A stretch of 42,061 nucleotides of DNA from Aliiglaciecola sp. 3_MG-2023 (lineage in GTDB: Bacteria > Pseudomonadota > Gammaproteobacteria > Enterobacterales > Alteromonadaceae): contig NZ_JAUORV010000008.1 of assembly GCF_030548205.1 (NCBI RefSeq), positions 173,792-215,852 of the forward strand. The letters are read 5' to 3'. Position 1 is the first letter of the stretch; each line of letters begins with the position of its first letter. Below, piece after piece: positions 18,813-27,869 of the stretch. The notes under the pieces were generated by a model. The model was not told the origin of the DNA. It made no database searches and was given only the letters and a program-made list of their open reading frames with translations. The translations under genes were made by a program, and so were the position numbers.

Positions 18813-19835
18813 ATGGTTGCTGCTCGTTATATAGGTAATAAAGGTTTTGATTTAGTGGCTGGTGAAGAACTAGCCCCTCAAGCTGGTGAAGTACGTTTAA
18901 ACGTAGGTTATGTAGGTATCTGTGGTACAGATATGCATATTTATCACGGTGTAATGGATCAACGTGTTTCTATTCCACAAACCATAGGTCACGAAATTTC
19001 AGGTGTTGTTGCTGAAATTGGTGCCGGTGTTACTGGTTTTACTGTGGGTGAAAAAGTTGTTGTTCGTCCTCTTGATTGGTGTGGTGATTGTCCTACTTGT
19101 AATGCGGGACACACGCATATTTGTCAAAACCTTAAATTTATGGGTATTGATACTCCTGGTGCTTTCCAGTCAAGCTGGACAGTAAAATCGCGTACATTAC
19201 ATAAGTTACCTGCTGGCGTTGATTTAAAACAAGGCGCATTAGTTGAGCCTTTATCTGTAGCTTGCCATGACGTACGTCGTTCACGTTTAGTTGCGGGCGA
19301 AAAAGTTGTTGTATTAGGTGGTGGCCCCATTGGTCAATTGGTTGCTGCTGTTGCAAAAAGTGTTGGTGCAGAAGTATTAGTGTCTGAACCTAATGAAAGT
19401 CGTCGTGCATTTGCTGACGAATTAGGGGTTAAATCAGTTAACCCTATCGAACAAGACCTAGCAGCTTACGTTGATGAATGGACAGCAACTAAAGGTGCTG
19501 ACGTAGTATTTGAAGTGTCAGGCGTTAAACCTGTAATAGATGCAATGACTCAAATAGCAGGACGTCGCGGACGTATTGTTATGGTTGCTATTCATAGCAC
19601 TAAACCTGAAATTGATTTATTCCAATTTTTCTGGAAAGAGCTTGAGTTACTAGGTGCTCGTGTATACGAAGCCGCAGACTTTGATTGGGCAATTGAATTA
19701 ATTGCTTCAGGTCAAATTGATCTTAAGCCATTTATTAGTTCAGTCAGTCCATTAGCTGAAATTGGTACTGCATTCGCTAGTATGGATGGTAATCCAGAAG
19801 GCATGAAAGCGCTTGTTGAATGTAACGCAGAATAG
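18813..19835 (+). CDS. Zinc-dependent medium-chain alcohol dehydrogenase
   Basis: 340 residues. The catalytic zinc site uses the Cys of GICGTD and GHE; the structural zinc site CGDCPTCNAGHTHIC keeps all four Cys. The Rossmann motif is VLGGGPIGQ. It belongs to the sorbitol/L-galactonate-5-dehydrogenase group. In this operon (11 bases after the cycloisomerase, 27 before the SDR) the natural role is oxidation of 2-keto-3-deoxy-L-galactonate at C5 to a diketo acid, which the next enzyme reduces. That step is inferred from known anhydrogalactose pathways, not from sequence alone. Confidence 0.8.
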   Translation: MVAARYIGNKGFDLVAGEELAPQAGEVRLNVGYVGICGTDMHIYHGVMDQRVSIPQTIGHEISGVVAEIGAGVTGFTVGEKVVVRPLDWCGDCPTCNAGHTHICQNLKFMGIDTPGAFQSSWTVKSRTLHKLPAGVDLKQGALVEPLSVACHDVRRSRLVAGEKVVVLGGGPIGQLVAAVAKSVGAEVLVSEPNESRRAFADELGVKSVNPIEQDLAAYVDEWTATKGADVVFEVSGVKPVIDAMTQIAGRRGRIVMVAIHSTKPEIDLFQFFWKELELLGARVYEAADFDWAIELIASGQIDLKPFISSVSPLAEIGTAFASMDGNPEGMKALVECNAE

Positions 19836-19862
19836 TTTGATATTAGAGACAAGGTTTTAATA

Positions 19863-20636
19863 ATGAATAACATGTTTGAAAAATTTAGTTTAGAAGGCAA
19901 AGTAGCCTTAGTTACCGGTTGTAAACGTGGTATTGGTAAAGGTATTGCTTTAGGTTTAGCAGAAGCAGGAGCTGACATTATTGGTGTTTCAGCCTCGTTA
20001 GAACTTGAAGGTTCTGACGTTGAAAAAGAAGTAAAAGCACTCGGTAAAAACTTTAAAGGTTACCAATGTGATTTTTCTGATCGTGATTCTTTATATGCAT
20101 TCATCAAAGAAGTAAAAGCTGACTTCCCTAAAATTGATATTTTAGTGAACAACGCAGGCACTATCTTACGTGCTCCTGCAGCTGAACATGGTGATGACTT
20201 ATGGGATAAAGTGATTGATGTTAATCTTAATTCACAATTTATTCTTAGCCGCGAAATTGGTAAAGAAATGGTTAACCGTGGTTCAGGTAAAATCATCTTT
20301 ACGGCTTCTTTATTAACATTCCAAGGTGGTATTACCGTTCCAGGCTATGCTGCGAGTAAAGGCGCTATTGGCCAATTGGTCATGGCTTTGTCTAACGAAT
20401 GGGCTGGTAAAGGCGTAAACGTAAATGCTATTGCACCGGGTTATATCGACACTGATAACACGGAAGCACTTCGTGCAGATGCAGAACGTAATGCGGCTAT
20501 ATTAGGTCGTATTCCACAAGGTCGTTGGGGTAATCCTGAAGACTTTAAGGGACCAGCAGTATTTTTAGCTTCTGAAGCTGCTAGTTATGTTAACGGCGCT
20601 ATCTTATTGGTAGACGGCGGCTGGATGGGGAGATAA
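19863..20636 (+). CDS. kduD: Short-chain dehydrogenase, KduD-like 2-keto-3-deoxygluconate 5-dehydrogenase
   Basis: 257 residues, classical SDR length. The cofactor loop [12 protein letters not shown], the NNAG motif and the catalytic Ser...YAASK set are present, followed by [10 protein letters not shown]. The overall pattern is that of KduD/2-deoxygluconate dehydrogenases, which interconvert 2,5-diketo-3-deoxygluconate and 2-keto-3-deoxygluconate. Together with the preceding zinc enzyme it would invert C5 of the L-galactonate product to give a substrate for kinase and aldolase. The ribosome site of the next gene lies inside its last codons, so the two are coupled. Confidence 0.75.
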   Translation: MNNMFEKFSLEGKVALVTGCKRGIGKGIALGLAEAGADIIGVSASLELEGSDVEKEVKALGKNFKGYQCDFSDRDSLYAFIKEVKADFPKIDILVNNAGTILRAPAAEHGDDLWDKVIDVNLNSQFILSREIGKEMVNRGSGKIIFTASLLTFQGGITVPGYAASKGAIGQLVMALSNEWAGKGVNVNAIAPGYIDTDNTEALRADAERNAAILGRIPQGRWGNPEDFKGPAVFLASEAASYVNGAILLVDGGWMGR

Positions 20637-20640
20637 TTCC

Positions 20641-22104
20641 ATGACACCGCAAAATTTTAAATTTCAAAACAATGTAAATTTCATTAATGGTGAATATATT
20701 TCATCAAAAGTAGACGGTAAAATTGATATTTTAAGCCCGTCTACCGGTGAAGTGATTGGCGCTATTCCAAAAGGTTGCGCTGAAGATGCACAACACGCGC
20801 TAGAACTTGCAGATGTTGCTCAAAAAAAATGGGCTAAATTAACAGCGCGCACACGTCAAAATATTCTTCGTAACTTTGCGAATAAAATTCGTGAAAATAA
20901 AGATATTCTTGCGCCAATGTTAGTAGCTGAACAAGGTAAGTTATTATCTGTTGCGCAAATGGAAGTAGACGTTACGGCTACTTTTATTGATTATGCATGT
21001 GATAATGCGTTAACGATTGAAGGTGATATTCTTCCTTCTGATAACGAAGACGAAAAAATTTATATCCACAAGGTACCACGCGGTGTTGTAGTAGGGATTA
21101 CTGCTTGGAACTTTCCGTTGGCGCTTGCCGGTCGTAAAATTGGTCCAGCATTAATCACTGGTAATACTATTGTACTAAAGCCAACACAAGAAACACCATT
21201 GGCTACAACAGAGCTAGGTAGAATAGCGAACGAAGCGGGCATTCCAGCTGGTGTACTTAACGTCATTAATGGTTCTGGCTCAGTTGTTGGCCAAGCATTG
21301 TGTGACAGCCCAATTACTAAAATGATCACCATGACAGGTTCTACTGCTGCAGGTAAGCAAATTTACAAAACGTCTGCTGAATTTATGACTCCAGTAATGT
21401 TAGAGCTAGGTGGTAAAGCACCTATGGTTGTAATGGAAGATGCTGACTTAGACGCAGCCGTTGAAGGCGCTCTTTGGGGGCGTTTTGCTAACTGTGGTCA
21501 GGTTTGTACTTGTGTTGAACGTTTATATGTTCAAGAAAGCGTTTATGAAAAATTCATGGATAAATTCTTACCGGCTGTTAAAGCGCTTCGAGTTGGCGAC
21601 CCTATGAATCCTGATACACAAATGGGTCCTAAGTGTAACCAACGTGAAATTGAAAATATTGATCATATTGTTCAAGAAAGTATTAAGCAGGGCGCAACCC
21701 TAGCTACGGGTGGTAAAACTGCTAATGTTGCTGGCTTTGAGGGTGGTTGTTGGTATGAGCCAACGTTATTAGTTGATGTGGCACAAGACAATATTGCTGT
21801 TCACGAAGAAACCTTTGGTCCAATTTTACCTATCATTAAAGTTAAAAATATGGCTCAAGCCATAGCATTTTGTAACGACAGTATATATGGTTTAAGTGCT
21901 TATATTTACACTGAAAACTTCTTCGACATTAATAAAGCAATTAATGAGTTGGAAGTAGGTGAAGTTTATGTAAACCGTGGTATGGGTGAGCAGCACCAAG
22001 GTTTTCACAACGGCTGGAAGCAAAGTGGCTTTGGTGGTGAAGACGGAAAATTTGGACTTGAGCAATATTTAGAAAAGAAAACAGTTTATATGATGGAAAA
22101 ATAA
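20641..22104 (+). CDS. NAD(P)-dependent aldehyde dehydrogenase, AldA-like (putative anhydrogalactose dehydrogenase)
   Basis: 487 residues of the ALDH superfamily: [13 protein letters not shown] (cofactor site), the Glu in MLELGGKAP and the nucleophile Cys in [10 protein letters not shown]. It resembles E. coli lactaldehyde dehydrogenase AldA. It starts four bases after the SDR stop, with GGGGAG as ribosome site. In this operon the fitting reaction is oxidation of 3,6-anhydrogalactose to the anhydrogalactonate used by the cycloisomerase at 17689. A lactaldehyde role (fucose/rhamnose) is the main alternative, but no fucose-pathway hydrolase or aldolase is nearby. Confidence 0.8.
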   Translation: MTPQNFKFQNNVNFINGEYISSKVDGKIDILSPSTGEVIGAIPKGCAEDAQHALELADVAQKKWAKLTARTRQNILRNFANKIRENKDILAPMLVAEQGKLLSVAQMEVDVTATFIDYACDNALTIEGDILPSDNEDEKIYIHKVPRGVVVGITAWNFPLALAGRKIGPALITGNTIVLKPTQETPLATTELGRIANEAGIPAGVLNVINGSGSVVGQALCDSPITKMITMTGSTAAGKQIYKTSAEFMTPVMLELGGKAPMVVMEDADLDAAVEGALWGRFANCGQVCTCVERLYVQESVYEKFMDKFLPAVKALRVGDPMNPDTQMGPKCNQREIENIDHIVQESIKQGATLATGGKTANVAGFEGGCWYEPTLLVDVAQDNIAVHEETFGPILPIIKVKNMAQAIAFCNDSIYGLSAYIYTENFFDINKAINELEVGEVYVNRGMGEQHQGFHNGWKQSGFGGEDGKFGLEQYLEKKTVYMMEK

Positions 22105-22149
22105 TTTTATTGTCATTTTTTTATAAAATCTTTTTTATAAAATTCTTTT

Positions 22150-22570
22150 GTTGTTTGTCCCGTCCTAAAATAAGTTGCCGGTTTTAATGGAAGGTCAGTA
22201 GCTTTTGCTCCTGGCCGTTTTTGTGTACTTGGTATGTTGTTTTCATTCCCAAACTCAAGTAGGGCTTCATTTATTGTATATTAATAGTGATTCATCAACG
22301 AGTGGATTCAGTTCTTCTAGGTTTTGGTATTTATATAACCAAACTATTGCTTCAATATGCCTATTCACACGTTCAGCTTGTGCATTTTAATAACAATCAT
22401 AGATGGAATTATACCATTTTTATTAAGCTTTACTTGGCATACCTGCAACCCTCTATCTGAATGATGAATCGCACTAAATTGATACTGACGATTATTGATT
22501 GTCATATCCAATGCTTTAATAACATCAGTCGCCTTCATTTTACACTGAGTTCATAGTCCATATCGCGTTC
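22150..22570 (-). pseudogene. IS3-family transposase relic
   Basis: The reverse strand reads KATDVIKALDMTINNRQ, IHHSDRGLQVC (DDE core), NAQAERVNRHIEAIV and LVDESLLIYN, then in another frame PYLSLGMKTTYQVHKNG. These are successive blocks of an IS3-type OrfB C-terminal half, broken by stops and frameshifts. TGTCCCGTCCTAAAATAAG at 22156-22174 has the look of an IS end. The N-terminal half is missing, cut by the IS256 relic that follows. Confidence 0.7.
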
Positions 22571-22589
22571 GGGGCGTAGTAACTGCTAA

Positions 22590-22790
22590 AAGGTAAGTTG
22601 TTTCCACAAGATAACTCGGCTAAAAAAGTTATTTTCTTAGCTATTAAACAGGCATCGGAAAAATGGACGATGCCGATAATAAATTGGTAAACGGCCTTGA
22701 ATCGGTTTACGATTAAATTCCAAGACCGTTTGAAAGATGTTATTTAAACTTGGCAATTACATAAAATGCGTTACAGAGTATAAAGAAAGA
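22590..22790 (+). pseudogene. IS256-family transposase C-terminal relic
   Basis: The forward frame gives KLFPQDNSAKKVIFLAIKQ, then ASEKWTMPIINW, a stop, and TALNRFTIKFQDRLKDV, the conserved C-terminus of IS256/mutator transposases (LFP-D...LYLA...KKWT...W...FAI.F..R). Two or more in-frame stops are present. Only this end survives. Confidence 0.65.
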
Positions 22791-22859
22791 AGATTTTGTT
22801 TGACTGCTCACCATGAGCTACGAAGTTTAGCGTTAAAATAACCAACTAAACTAAATATA

Positions 22860-22894
22860 TCACCGTTAGTAACTAGTTATTAGCGGTGATTTTT
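22860..22894. terminator. Bidirectional hairpin downstream of the KDGal kinase gene
   Basis: TCACCGTTAGTAACT (22860-22874) pairs with AGTTATTAGCGGTGA (22875-22889) with only two wobble positions, followed by TTTTT on the plus strand. It lies 18 bases after the minus-strand kinase stop and could end transcription from either side. Confidence 0.5.
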
Positions 22895-22911
22895 AGAAAT
22901 GACAACGACTA

Positions 22912-23880
22912 CTAACAATTATTTCTAGAAGTAATGTTTTGTTTCAATTTTACCATCCCCGCTAGAAAGCAATCGTCACCATCAACTATGGTTACAGGTA
23001 TTGCCAGAGCTTCACAGGCAAGTTGATATTTACTGCAAAGGTTAGGGCTACCTATTAAGAAGGTATGCTGTTTTTTTACTAATTGAAGTTCATTTCCTAT
23101 TAATAAACCTGATAGGTAACTTTTGATATATGTCGCTCCAATGCTATTAAATAATTTGTGTGTTCTTGTTTGAAATAACATCTGTGTTAACTGCGTTGTT
23201 TGTCCTTCTCGGACACCTAAATCAAAGGCGTCAGTATTAAATTGTTGTGGCGGGAGATCTTTGCCAAGTATTGTATGTTGGCTAATAACAGAAAATAACT
23301 CACCAGTCATGAAAGAGGATAATTCGGTAATTGTTTTGTTAACTACCTTAACGTGTTTACTGTGCGTACCAGGCAATATAATGTTTAAATTACTAGCGTA
23401 GGTGTTGTTATTAAGCTCTTTAACGAAAATATCACTATAATATTTCTCAACTAAGCCAAATACCTGTACTTCTTCACCACGCATAACGTCTTTAGTTTTT
23501 TTACTCTTATCGACGTGTAATACACCAGAAATAATTGTTGCTGGTGCCAACCATGGTAATTCAAAATGAAAACTTCTCTGACTTAGTTTTGCCACATTAA
23601 CGTATGTTTCAACATAATCAACAGAATGCCAACCGTTAACTGACCCAACCATACCAGCCATAAAAACGGGAAGCTTTTTAAAATTTAGTAACCAAGGCGA
23701 TAATATTTTTTCAAGAGCAGCTGCAAAATCCGCATTTTCTACTCTTAATAGCCCCATGGCGGATTCTGTTTTTTTGATTAATTGATCATCATGGCTCATT
23801 AAGAAAATGCGAAGGTTGCTAGTGCCCCAATCAACAATTAAATAGTTGCTAGTGTTTGTTTTTTGAATGTTATTGTTCAT
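22912..23880 (-). CDS. dgoK: 2-dehydro-3-deoxygalactonokinase
   Basis: 322 residues of the DgoK family. Landmarks in order: VDWGTSNLR (N-terminal phosphate loop), AMGLL, FMAGMVGSVNGW, DVMRGEEVQVFG, LPGTHSKHV and FMTGELF. The family phosphorylates 2-keto-3-deoxygalactonate at C6 with ATP, producing the substrate of the aldolase at 16780. It is on the opposite strand to both catabolic operons, with the GntR regulator 71 bases upstream in the same direction, so the two may be co-transcribed. It may also have to serve 2-keto-3-deoxygluconate, since no KdgK-type kinase is present. Confidence 0.9.
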   Translation of the reverse strand: MNNNIQKTNTSNYLIVDWGTSNLRIFLMSHDDQLIKKTESAMGLLRVENADFAAALEKILSPWLLNFKKLPVFMAGMVGSVNGWHSVDYVETYVNVAKLSQRSFHFELPWLAPATIISGVLHVDKSKKTKDVMRGEEVQVFGLVEKYYSDIFVKELNNNTYASNLNIILPGTHSKHVKVVNKTITELSSFMTGELFSVISQHTILGKDLPPQQFNTDAFDLGVREGQTTQLTQMLFQTRTHKLFNSIGATYIKSYLSGLLIGNELQLVKKQHTFLIGSPNLCSKYQLACEALAIPVTIVDGDDCFLAGMVKLKQNITSRNNC

Positions 23881-23951
23881 ATTTTTCCTATTCAGTGTGT
23901 GGCTGAGATAAGAAAGTAAATAGTTATTAACGAAATGAAGAATTGCTAGTG

Positions 23952-24641
23952 TTAAGAATGTCTAGACCAATATTTTCCACTATTAGAAATATGTTTTCTT
24001 AATATTGATAACGACAGTTCAACATCTCGTTTTTCAATAGCAGACATAATTTCTCTGTGCTCAAGTAAACTTTGTTGAACACGTGCTTCGCTTATGGGTA
24101 AATTGACATGCATAATTTGTAATATGAGCCTTTTTTGTCGCCATAAATCTACCGCACTTTTATTATAGTGTTGACTATACATAGTCCAATGAAAATAAGT
24201 ATCTAAATTGCGATAGGCAGCATGATCACCAGTTTCAATGTTATCCATATCATTCAATATTTCATAAAGCGTTTTTATTTGCTCCTTCGAGTGTTCTAAA
24301 ACAAACCATTCTATAAGGTAAGGATCAAGTAACTGCAATATTTCAAAAACATCACGCATAGTATTGTGTTCAAATTTAGTGACGTTTGCACCACTGTTAG
24401 GGCTAACAGTTACAAATCCCTCTCCTTGAAGTTGTTTTAGAGCTTCTCTGATAGGATTAACACTTGTGCGATATCTTTTAGCCAGCTTTGTTGTGACTAA
24501 TCTATCACCTGCAACAAAAACGCCATCTGCGATATCTTTGATTATCAAAGTATATATTGATTTGTCATCAAACAATAATGGTGATAACAAATCTTGATTC
24601 TTAGTTAAGCTCATACTTTTAAATACCGTATTTTTAAACAT
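23952..24641 (-). CDS. GntR-family transcriptional regulator, FCD type
   Basis: 229 residues. Residues about 28-95 form the winged helix-turn-helix (ITKLAKRYRTSVNPIREALKQL pattern and GFVTVSPNSGANV wing); residues about 100-225 form the helical FCD effector domain, with Asp/His residues such as those in HWTMYSQHY and EHREIMSAI likely binding metal and ligand. ATG at 24614 (MSLTKNQ) is an alternative start. It is divergent from the TonB receptor and adjacent to dgoK, so it is the prime candidate for binding the shared AATTGTGTG-type sites. A sugar acid or keto-deoxy acid is the likely inducer. Confidence 0.85.
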   Translation of the reverse strand: MFKNTVFKSMSLTKNQDLLSPLLFDDKSIYTLIIKDIADGVFVAGDRLVTTKLAKRYRTSVNPIREALKQLQGEGFVTVSPNSGANVTKFEHNTMRDVFEILQLLDPYLIEWFVLEHSKEQIKTLYEILNDMDNIETGDHAAYRNLDTYFHWTMYSQHYNKSAVDLWRQKRLILQIMHVNLPISEARVQQSLLEHREIMSAIEKRDVELSLSILRKHISNSGKYWSRHS

Positions 24642-24796
24642 ATAGTTTGATTATGGATATTAATATTCTAACAAATTAGTCAATTTAACAACTATTAACT
24701 TTGTTTTATCCCTTATTAAATATAATTAATTATTGATTTATAGCACATAAATAAAACACGTAACACAATAAAATGTTTATTTTGGTGGTTGATCTA

Positions 24797-24863
24797 TGTG
24801 AAATTGTGTGCAATATTTCGTTTAGTTAAATATAGTTTACTTATAATTTACTTATAGTTTACT
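24797..24863 (+). promoter_or_regulatory. TonB-receptor promoter region: operator and three 11-bp repeats
   Basis: AATTGTGTGCAATATTT at 24802-24818 matches the motif upstream of the first operon and at 36303. Thirteen bases later come three direct 11-bp units: TATAGTTTACT (24831-24841), TATAATTTACT (24842-24852), TATAGTTTACT (24853-24863). Each begins with a -10-like hexamer, the middle one a perfect TATAAT. The receptor starts at GTG 24899 (GGGG 6-8 bases upstream). The layout suggests a regulated promoter with stacked or shifted -10 elements. Confidence 0.5.
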
Positions 24864-24898
24864 TATTCATATCAAAAAACATAAATAACGGGGTAATT

Positions 24899-27733
24899 GT
24901 GAAAAATTGTAATAAAATACTTAAATATAACAAGGTAGCGTCTGCGATGGCGTTAGTGATGTTGGGGGCAATCGCGCCATCGTCTTATGCGTTTAATGAA
25001 AACAGTCAAGAGAATGAAGTTATTGAAGTACGCGGTATTCGTGGCGCTTTAGCGAGTGCAGCTAATATTAAACGTGAATCGAGCGGTGTGGTTGACGCTA
25101 TTACTGCTGAAGATATAGGTAAATTTCCAGATACCAATTTAGCAGAATCTTTACAACGCATCACGGGCGTTTCTATTGACCGTGCTAATAATGAAGGGAA
25201 TCAAGTGTCCGTACGTGGCTTCGGTCCAACCTTTAATTTAGTAACATTAAACAACAGACAAATGCCAACCTCGTCAACTTTATTATCAAATGGCATTAAT
25301 CGCAGCTTTAATTTTAGAGAAATCGCAGCAGAAAGTGTCTCTGGTGTTGAAGTTTACAAAACAGGTAAAGCCCATGTAGCCTCGGGTGGTATTGGTGCCA
25401 CAATTAACGTGCAAACGGCTAAACCGTTTAATTATGATGGTTTTAAAGCTGTTGCAAGTGTTAAAGGGGTTGTTGATACCAGTGTAGATAAAGGTGATAG
25501 CGTAACACCTGAGTTGTCTGGCATGATAAGCAATACATTCATGGACGGTAAGTTTGGTGTTTTACTTGCTCTATCTCATGCTGAAAGAGATAGTCATAAA
25601 GAAAGAGTTGGTTCACAGGGGTGGATTCCTGAACGTGGTTCAAATGTCAATAAAAGTGGTATCGATTCTTCTTTAAATCCAAATGGAACCCATTGGGCGC
25701 CATTGACTATGGATGCTGATAATCATGATTACGAACGCGAAAGACAAAACGGTCAACTAGTACTTCAATATGCACCTACTCATACGTTAACAGCAACAGT
25801 AGATTATACAATGTCTCGTTTCAAAGAAATAGACAATATGACGCGAACTAGCTTTTGGTTGGATGGTGATACAGGGGGCGATGCGGATGCAAATGGCACC
25901 GTAACTAATCCATTTAGAAATGATGATGAATTAAACTTTTGGGCGTTTCACTTTCTTAATGAAACAGAGAATGATTCAATTGGTTTAAATTTAGAGTGGA
26001 TTGCCTCTGATTCATTGAGCTTTAATTTTGATTATCACGACTCAACATCGCATGCTCAACCTGATGGACAAAATTCAGAATTTATTATTAATTTAAAAAA
26101 TCCACGCGTCAACGATACCAATAATGACGGAATACCAGATAGAGGTGGTGTTGATGTTGGTTATACAACAAGTCCTGATGGTCGTCCGAATGTTTTTTTT
26201 GATGCTGCAGATTTAACAGGACAGGATCCCTTTGCAAAAGAAAATATTGAATTTGATTTATTCCAGAATCGTGGTTTAGAAATTGAAAATAATATTAAGC
26301 AATTTCAACTGCATGGCGAATGGGTTAATAACGGTGATGGTGCCCTGGCTAAAATTAGCTTTGGTGTAATGAATACTGATTATCAAATTGACACTAAAAG
26401 GAGGAAAACAAGTGCATTTGTACCAGTAGATATATCGACACTCGATCTTCAGTTTAGATCAAGTGAGGGATTTGGAAGTCAAATTGGAGGAAACCAAAAC
26501 CTTTTTCCTTTACTTGCTGATTTTAATGCACTTGAGGCGTTGGATTTAGTCAAAGAACAAGGTTACTTTTTTGAATTAGACCCAACATTTAACTCTGTGC
26601 AAGAAGAAACTTTCTCAGCCTTTGTCGCCTTTGATTTTATCGGGGATTTCAATAATATACCATTCACTCTCAATGTTGGTGTACGTTGGGAAGATACCGA
26701 TGTTAAAGCCGTGTCATTGCAACGTGAAAGAATAGCACTTAATTATGTGAATACTGCCGGTAGGTTTCATGAAGTCTTTGCACCCGATGTAAATAATGTG
26801 AGCCTTGAAGGAGGCTATACACGTTTATTGCCGAATGTTGATTTCAGCTTAGAACTTACCGATGAAATAATGGCAAGATTTTCTTATAGTACAACGTTAA
26901 GTCGACCGGATATATCGTCTCTGTTCCCATCAACAACTATCGATGCTCGTCCTACCGGACCTTATAATGCTTCTATCGGTAATCCTAATTTAAAACCGTT
27001 AGAATCTCAGAATCTAGATTTAAGTCTTGAGTGGTATTACGACGAAGGAAGCTATATTTCTGCGGGGTATTTTATTAAATACGTAGAAAACTTTATTGGA
27101 GTTACGACTAGAGAAGGCACAATGCCTGATGTCAATGGTAATCCGTTAACTGATCCGAGTATTAATCCTCGTACTGGTTGTCCAGATGAAGTGGTAGGTG
27201 GTAACCCTGCTTGTTTCTCGACCCAAGATGATCCTGCTATAAACTTTCAAATTGCAACACCGGGTAATCTAGATGATGCCCAAATTGATGGTTGGGAATT
27301 GAACTTACAGCATATGTTCGGAGAATCGGGCTTTGGTGTTGTTGCAAACTATACCGCGGTTGAAGGTGATGTTGTATACGACGTATATGATGTTAATAAT
27401 ACTTTTGCTTTAACTGGTTTAAGTGACTCAGCTAACCTTATTGGTTTTTATGAAAAAAATGGATTGCAAATTAGGCTTGCCTATAACTGGCGAGATGATT
27501 TTTTATTAGCTTTATATCAGCCACAACGAGCTGGCGAACCCACATTTGTTGAAGAATATGGCCAATGGGATATCAATGCGAGTTATGAGGTATCTGAAGC
27601 AGTGTCTGTTTTTGTCGAAGGGATAAATATTACGGAAGAAGTTACAAGACAGCATGGACGTTTTAAAGATCAATTATTAAGTTATGATCAATACGGTGCT
27701 CGTTATAACGTAGGTGTTACAGTTAAATTTTAA
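24899..27733 (+). CDS. TonB-dependent receptor
   Basis: 944 residues with GTG start. A signal peptide (residues about 1-31, ending SSYA) is followed by a TonB-box-like NEVIEVRGIRG, the plug domain (EDIGKFPDTNLAESLQRITGVSI, VSVRGFGP) and a 22-strand-type barrel ending in the aromatic VTVKF. This is the large Xanthomonas/Alteromonas-type receptor commonly linked to polysaccharide uptake. It imports a ligand across the outer membrane using TonB energy. Placed next to the regulator and upstream of a sulfatase, it most likely takes up sulfated galactan oligosaccharides; that is inferred. A clear terminator follows at 27771. Confidence 0.9.
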   Translation: MKNCNKILKYNKVASAMALVMLGAIAPSSYAFNENSQENEVIEVRGIRGALASAANIKRESSGVVDAITAEDIGKFPDTNLAESLQRITGVSIDRANNEGNQVSVRGFGPTFNLVTLNNRQMPTSSTLLSNGINRSFNFREIAAESVSGVEVYKTGKAHVASGGIGATINVQTAKPFNYDGFKAVASVKGVVDTSVDKGDSVTPELSGMISNTFMDGKFGVLLALSHAERDSHKERVGSQGWIPERGSNVNKSGIDSSLNPNGTHWAPLTMDADNHDYERERQNGQLVLQYAPTHTLTATVDYTMSRFKEIDNMTRTSFWLDGDTGGDADANGTVTNPFRNDDELNFWAFHFLNETENDSIGLNLEWIASDSLSFNFDYHDSTSHAQPDGQNSEFIINLKNPRVNDTNNDGIPDRGGVDVGYTTSPDGRPNVFFDAADLTGQDPFAKENIEFDLFQNRGLEIENNIKQFQLHGEWVNNGDGALAKISFGVMNTDYQIDTKRRKTSAFVPVDISTLDLQFRSSEGFGSQIGGNQNLFPLLADFNALEALDLVKEQGYFFELDPTFNSVQEETFSAFVAFDFIGDFNNIPFTLNVGVRWEDTDVKAVSLQRERIALNYVNTAGRFHEVFAPDVNNVSLEGGYTRLLPNVDFSLELTDEIMARFSYSTTLSRPDISSLFPSTTIDARPTGPYNASIGNPNLKPLESQNLDLSLEWYYDEGSYISAGYFIKYVENFIGVTTREGTMPDVNGNPLTDPSINPRTGCPDEVVGGNPACFSTQDDPAINFQIATPGNLDDAQIDGWELNLQHMFGESGFGVVANYTAVEGDVVYDVYDVNNTFALTGLSDSANLIGFYEKNGLQIRLAYNWRDDFLLALYQPQRAGEPTFVEEYGQWDINASYEVSEAVSVFVEGINITEEVTRQHGRFKDQLLSYDQYGARYNVGVTVKF

Positions 27734-27770
27734 TAGTTAGCTTATAGCATGTGCCCTAGCATGTTTTTTT

Positions 27771-27803
27771 TAGGTTACTACATTGGTGTAGTAACCTCTT
27801 TTT
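27771..27803 (+). terminator. Rho-independent terminator after the TonB receptor
   Basis: AGGTTACTAC (27771-27780), loop ATTGGT, GTAGTAACCT (27787-27796), then CTTTTTT. It lies 37 bases after the receptor stop, so the sulfatase needs its own promoter or readthrough. Confidence 0.85.
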
Positions 27804-27869
27804 TACTCAATTACGACTACCAACGTTGTACCATTATTTCTAATGTACGCAGTAAATAGGACAATGAAT

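Noticed and set aside
20641-22104. Lactaldehyde dehydrogenase of a fucose/rhamnose pathway
   Set aside because: No fucose or rhamnose isomerase, kinase, aldolase or FAH-type hydrolase is nearby; the cycloisomerase-like neighbour fits anhydrogalactose better. Not fully excluded.
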